Positions 61,011 to 64,000 of a DNA stretch of 64,000 nucleotides are shown piece after piece; within the stretch, counting starts at the first letter, position 1; every line of letters begins with the position of its first letter. Position numbers and translations under genes: made by a program. Source of the DNA: Paenibacillus sp. FSL R5-0766 (GTDB lineage Bacteria > Bacillota > Bacilli > Paenibacillales > Paenibacillaceae); NCBI RefSeq assembly GCF_037971845.1, contig NZ_CP150227.1:62001-126000 (forward strand), read 5' to 3'. A model generated the notes under the pieces. That model saw only the letters and a list, made by a program, of their open reading frames with translations, did no database searches and was not told the origin of the DNA.

Positions 61011-61144
61011 TATACAGTAGAGTGTAGGATAGCGAGCTATCCGGGAATATGAGCGCGTATAGCGACACAACAATACGGGAAGGGCTGTTCTCACCAGCCG
61101 TGCCTGATTTTGCGTCGCCTCGAATATAATGGAGGTTAACATTC

Positions 61145-61570
61145 ATGTCGAACATGCGACCGGTACACATCCGGCTGCACAGCCGTTATGAAGGTGAAGA
61201 TGTGCTGCAGGAAATGCAGGGTGAAGCCGTGTTAAAAGGGTCTGTTCTTTATGTTCGTTATGAAGAACCACAGGTTGGACCTGAGGGAGGTACAACCCGT
61301 ACAACATTGAAGCTGGGCGGACAATCCATCAAGATTATACGTCATGGTGAGGTGGAATCGGAGCAGACTTTTGAGTTGAATCGGAAGCTTCCTGGTTTCT
61401 ACCGATCACCATACATGTCGTTTGCCCTGTCCACGCATACACAGAAGCTGGAACTTTCCATTCAGGGATTGAGCGCACGCGCAGCGTGGAGCTACGACTT
61501 TTACCGCTTTGATGAAGAATCTGGACATTTCGCGATTAGTTTGCATTTACAGGAGGAACCAATTTCATGA
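61145..61570 (+). CDS. ywiB: DUF1934 protein YwiB
   Basis: 141 residues forming a predicted calycin-like beta-barrel; [26 protein letters not shown] at the start and an [13 protein letters not shown] segment are typical of DUF1934. It is encoded directly ahead of argS throughout Bacillales and overlaps its start by 4 nt. The function is unknown. AATGGAGGT precedes the ATG. Confidence 0.9.
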   Translation: MSNMRPVHIRLHSRYEGEDVLQEMQGEAVLKGSVLYVRYEEPQVGPEGGTTRTTLKLGGQSIKIIRHGEVESEQTFELNRKLPGFYRSPYMSFALSTHTQKLELSIQGLSARAAWSYDFYRFDEESGHFAISLHLQEEPIS

Positions 61571-63246
61571 CACGTAATCCACTAGATACGATTAACGAAC
61601 GGGTAAGTACGGCCATCGGCAACGCCATTGTGACGGCCGGAATTGTTACGCAGGACGAATTGCCAGCCATCACATTGGAAGTGCCGCGTGAGAAGACACA
61701 CGGGGATTTGGCGACCAATGCTGCCATGCAGCTGACCAAGATTGCCAAGCGCAATCCTCGTCAGATTGCTGAAGAGATCATTGCCAATCTGAATCTGGCT
61801 GAAGCCGGAATCGAGAAGGCTGAGATTGCGGGCCCAGGATTCATTAACTTCAAATTGGACAAGAGTTACCTCTATCCAGTACTTGCGCTTGTGCAGGAGC
61901 AGGGTGAAGATTACGGAAGAATTAACATCGGAGAAGGACGCAAAGTCGAGATGGAGTTTGTCAGTGCCAACCCGACAGGCAGCCTGCATCTGGGCCATGC
62001 CCGTGGAGCAGCTGTAGGTGATGCGCTATGTAACATCCTTGACTACGCAGGATATGATGTAACCCGTGAATACTACATTAATGATGCAGGTAATCAGGTG
62101 TTTAATCTGGCTCGTTCCATTGAAGCTCGTTATCTGCAAGAGCTGGGTCAGGATGCTGAGATGCCTGAAGACGGTTATCACGGTGAAGATATTAAAGGAT
62201 TCGCCAAGCAGCTTGTTGCTGAAAAGGGTGACGAATTGCTGTCCATGCATCCGGGTGACCGTGCGGCTTATTTCCGTGACTTTGGTCTGGAGAAGGAACT
62301 GGACAAGATCAAACGTGACTTGAATCGCTTCCGTGTTAACTTTGACATCTGGTTCAGCGAAACTTCACTGTACGACAACGGAGAAGTGCTGCGAGTGCTT
62401 GATGAATTGCGTGACCGCAATGAGATCTATGAGCAAGATGGAGCAACTTGGTTGAAGACGATGCAGTACGGTGACGACAAAGAACGTGTATTGATCAAGA
62501 ACGATGGCACGTATACTTACCTGACGCCAGATATTGCTTATCACCGCGACAAATATGCTCGTGGATACGACACGATGATTAACATCTGGGGTGCCGATCA
62601 CCATGGATATATTCCACGGATGAAAGCCGCGATGCAAGCACTGGGTAATGACCCTGAGAAACTGGTGGTCTTGATTGCACAGATGGTGAGCTTGTTCCAG
62701 AACGGTGAAAAAGTGAAGATGTCCAAGCGTACAGGTAAAGCTGTAACGATGGAAGATCTGATGGATGAAGTCGGCATTGATGCCATCCGTTACTTCTTCA
62801 CAATGCGCAGCATGGACTCCCATCTGGACTTTGACATGGACCTTGCGATTTCGACATCCAATGAGAATCCGGTATTCTATGTACAATACGCGCATGCACG
62901 TGTATGCAGCGTATACCGTCAGGCTGAAGAACAAGGTATTGAACTGCTGCCACTGGCACAGATTGACCTGTCCAAGCTGACAACAGAGCACGAGTATGAC
63001 CTTCTCCGCAAAATGGGAGAGCTGCCTGAGGAAATCTCGGCAGCAGCAACAGGATATGCGCCTCATCGTATCATCCGTTATGTATACGAGCTGGCATCCC
63101 TGTTCCACAGCTACTACCGTGCAGAACGTGTCATTACGGAAGACGCGCAGCAAACTCAAGCACGTCTGGCACTGATCGGTGCTGTACGTACCGTTATCGC
63201 AACAGCGCTTCGTCTGGTAGGCGTAACCGCTCCTGACAAAATGTAA
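61567..63246 (+). CDS. argS: arginyl-tRNA synthetase
   Basis: Class I synthetase. The additional N-terminal domain (1-115) is followed by the Rossmann fold with the HLGH form of the HIGH motif ([10 protein letters not shown], about residue 137), an insertion, the KMSKR motif (VKMSKRTG, about 384) and the C-terminal helical anticodon domain. 559 residues, as in B. subtilis. AGGAGG stands 8-9 nt before the ATG within ywiB. Confidence 0.97.
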   Translation: MTRNPLDTINERVSTAIGNAIVTAGIVTQDELPAITLEVPREKTHGDLATNAAMQLTKIAKRNPRQIAEEIIANLNLAEAGIEKAEIAGPGFINFKLDKSYLYPVLALVQEQGEDYGRINIGEGRKVEMEFVSANPTGSLHLGHARGAAVGDALCNILDYAGYDVTREYYINDAGNQVFNLARSIEARYLQELGQDAEMPEDGYHGEDIKGFAKQLVAEKGDELLSMHPGDRAAYFRDFGLEKELDKIKRDLNRFRVNFDIWFSETSLYDNGEVLRVLDELRDRNEIYEQDGATWLKTMQYGDDKERVLIKNDGTYTYLTPDIAYHRDKYARGYDTMINIWGADHHGYIPRMKAAMQALGNDPEKLVVLIAQMVSLFQNGEKVKMSKRTGKAVTMEDLMDEVGIDAIRYFFTMRSMDSHLDFDMDLAISTSNENPVFYVQYAHARVCSVYRQAEEQGIELLPLAQIDLSKLTTEHEYDLLRKMGELPEEISAAATGYAPHRIIRYVYELASLFHSYYRAERVITEDAQQTQARLALIGAVRTVIATALRLVGVTAPDKM

Positions 63247-63284
63247 ATTCCAGGATCGCGGCCTATCCGCCGCTCTGCCTAAGG

Positions 63285-63342
63285 CAAAAAGTCTCCATGT
63301 CCATGTTGAGTGCCTTCAACGTGGTACATGGAGACTTTTTTT
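63285..63342. terminator. argS terminator, possibly bidirectional
   Basis: AAAAAGTCTCCATGT pairs with ACATGGAGACTTTTT, with a second helix CCATGTTGAG/CTTCAACGTGG inside; T-runs on both strands. Confidence 0.9.
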
Positions 63343-63533
63343 GTTCTGTGCCCTAGCTTAAGAAAACGAAATGCCTGACCCATCCAAGGCACACTAGCCT
63401 GCTCTGACATCACAGTGGGCGTAACCTAGAGTTTCAGCCGCTACGTAATACTTCCTCGTGCGTACTGCCTGGGCCGGGCTACTGCGTTTCGCTAAGCCTC
63501 AATCAAATTCTGCTGACGGCTGACAGAGCTGGC
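63343..63533. other. intergenic stretch without a recognised feature
   Basis: About 190 nt between the terminator and the subtilase stop codon. No hairpin with a T-run on the minus strand other than the one shared with argS, and no coding frame was supported. Confidence 0.5.
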
Positions 63534-64000
63534 TCACTCCCCGCCCTCCTGCATTAGCTTCAGGGCATCAATCTCACCACCACGCACCTTGCTCTTTGCT
63601 GTGGTAGTCTTGCGAGCACGCAAAGGGATCGTAGCACGTTTGACGAGTGTCTTGATTTCACTAGGGGATAACCCCGGATGTTTGGAGAGTAGCAAGGCGA
63701 TAGCGCCACTCACATGGGACGTCGCCATGGATGTGCCGCTCATCTCGTGATGCTTTCCTTGTACCCAGGAGGAGACAATTTTATCACCGGGTGCATAGAC
63801 ATCCACATATGCGCCACGATTGCTGAAGGACGCAATACGTCTGTTTTTGTCGGTTGCCCCAACAGATATGGTCTGGGGATACCGTGCAGGGTAATCAATA
63901 CTGCGGCGTTTGCCGTCATTTCCTGACGAAGCAACAATAACGATTCCAGCATGGTATGCACGATTGACAACGTCAAGAAGCGCCTTGCTGCGTGTTTTCA
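63534..64000 (-). CDS. S8 subtilisin-like serine protease, 5' part outside window
   Basis: The C-terminal 155 residues of a subtilase run off the window end without a stop or start. The oxyanion asparagine lies in ASSGNDG, followed by YPARYPQTISVGATD, FSNRG and YVDVYAPG, and the catalytic serine in SGTSMATSHVSGAIALL. The catalytic Asp and His regions would be beyond position 64000. After the peptidase core only a short basic tail remains, so no C-terminal repeat domains exist. The short ATG frame at 63806 is not the start: the homology continues upstream through a GTG valine codon. Confidence 0.93.
   Translation of the reverse strand, partial: KTRSKALLDVVNRAYHAGIVIVASSGNDGKRRSIDYPARYPQTISVGATDKNRRIASFSNRGAYVDVYAPGDKIVSSWVQGKHHEMSGTSMATSHVSGAIALLLSKHPGLSPSEIKTLVKRATIPLRARKTTTAKSKVRGGEIDALKLMQEGGE

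Overview
The window is chromosomal DNA from a low-to-mid GC, endospore-forming Gram-positive bacterium, almost certainly a Paenibacillus. This rests on the 16S rRNA sequence, the gene order, frequent TTG/GTG starts behind strong AGGAGG sites, and a small acid-soluble spore protein gene (sspP-like). Much of the order matches origin-proximal Bacillus subtilis (tilS-hpt-ftsH ... coaX-hslO-yacD-cysK-pabB-pabA-pabC-folP-folB-folK-yazB-dusB ... lysS; rrn-guaB-dacA ... pdxT-serS-tRNA-Ser; tadA). A second block matches another B. subtilis region (ywhD-pbpG-speE-speB; ywiB-argS). No phage, insertion sequence or CRISPR array was seen.

Layout. 1-4.2 kb: tRNA modification (tilS), purine salvage (hpt), membrane protease (ftsH). 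4.3-10.8 kb: de novo NAD genes nadA-nadB-nadC running into coaX, then the redox chaperone hslO and a membrane-anchored foldase. 11-17.3 kb: cysK, then a compact folate operon (pabB-pabA-pabC-folP-folB-folK) with a small XRE regulator, followed by dusB, greA, lysS and a KtrB-type potassium translocator. 22.4-23.6 kb: a TetR regulator divergent from a membrane protein. 23.7-29.1 kb: one complete rRNA operon (two promoters, 16S-23S-5S, no spacer tRNA). 29.4-35.3 kb: guaB, dacA, pdxT, serS and tRNA-Ser(UGA); pdxS, expected between dacA and pdxT, is absent. 35.5-46.5 kb: small spore-related genes, a lipoprotein, an acetyltransferase, tadA, a sporulation-type histidine kinase, rluF, motA-motB, a carbinolamine dehydratase and ribokinase. 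46.5-56.5 kb: cytochrome c, acetyltransferase, a cell-wall hydrolase under a c-di-AMP riboswitch, an M1 peptidase, ywhD, a class A PBP and the polyamine pair speE-speB. 56.6-64 kb: a candidate type I toxin-antitoxin locus, a secreted Asp-box propeller, a GH51 arabinofuranosidase with a catabolite-repression site, ywiB-argS and the 3' part of a subtilase.

Most genes are housekeeping and sit in tight operons with 4-nt overlaps. The most interesting material is between genes: (1) a 43-residue membrane peptide with a very basic tail, faced by a strong opposing promoter whose transcript would overlap the peptide mRNA at its 3' end (about 56.7-57.2 kb); (2) a 157-nt branched RNA between pdxT and serS closed by an 18-bp stem that ends directly in a T-run; (3) a cluster of DnaA boxes in the divergent region between tadA and the sporulation-type kinase; (4) the missing pdxS; and (5) a sharp GC rise inside the ribokinase gene. 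Start codons were moved from the longest reading frame wherever a clear Shine-Dalgarno site or a terminator required it.
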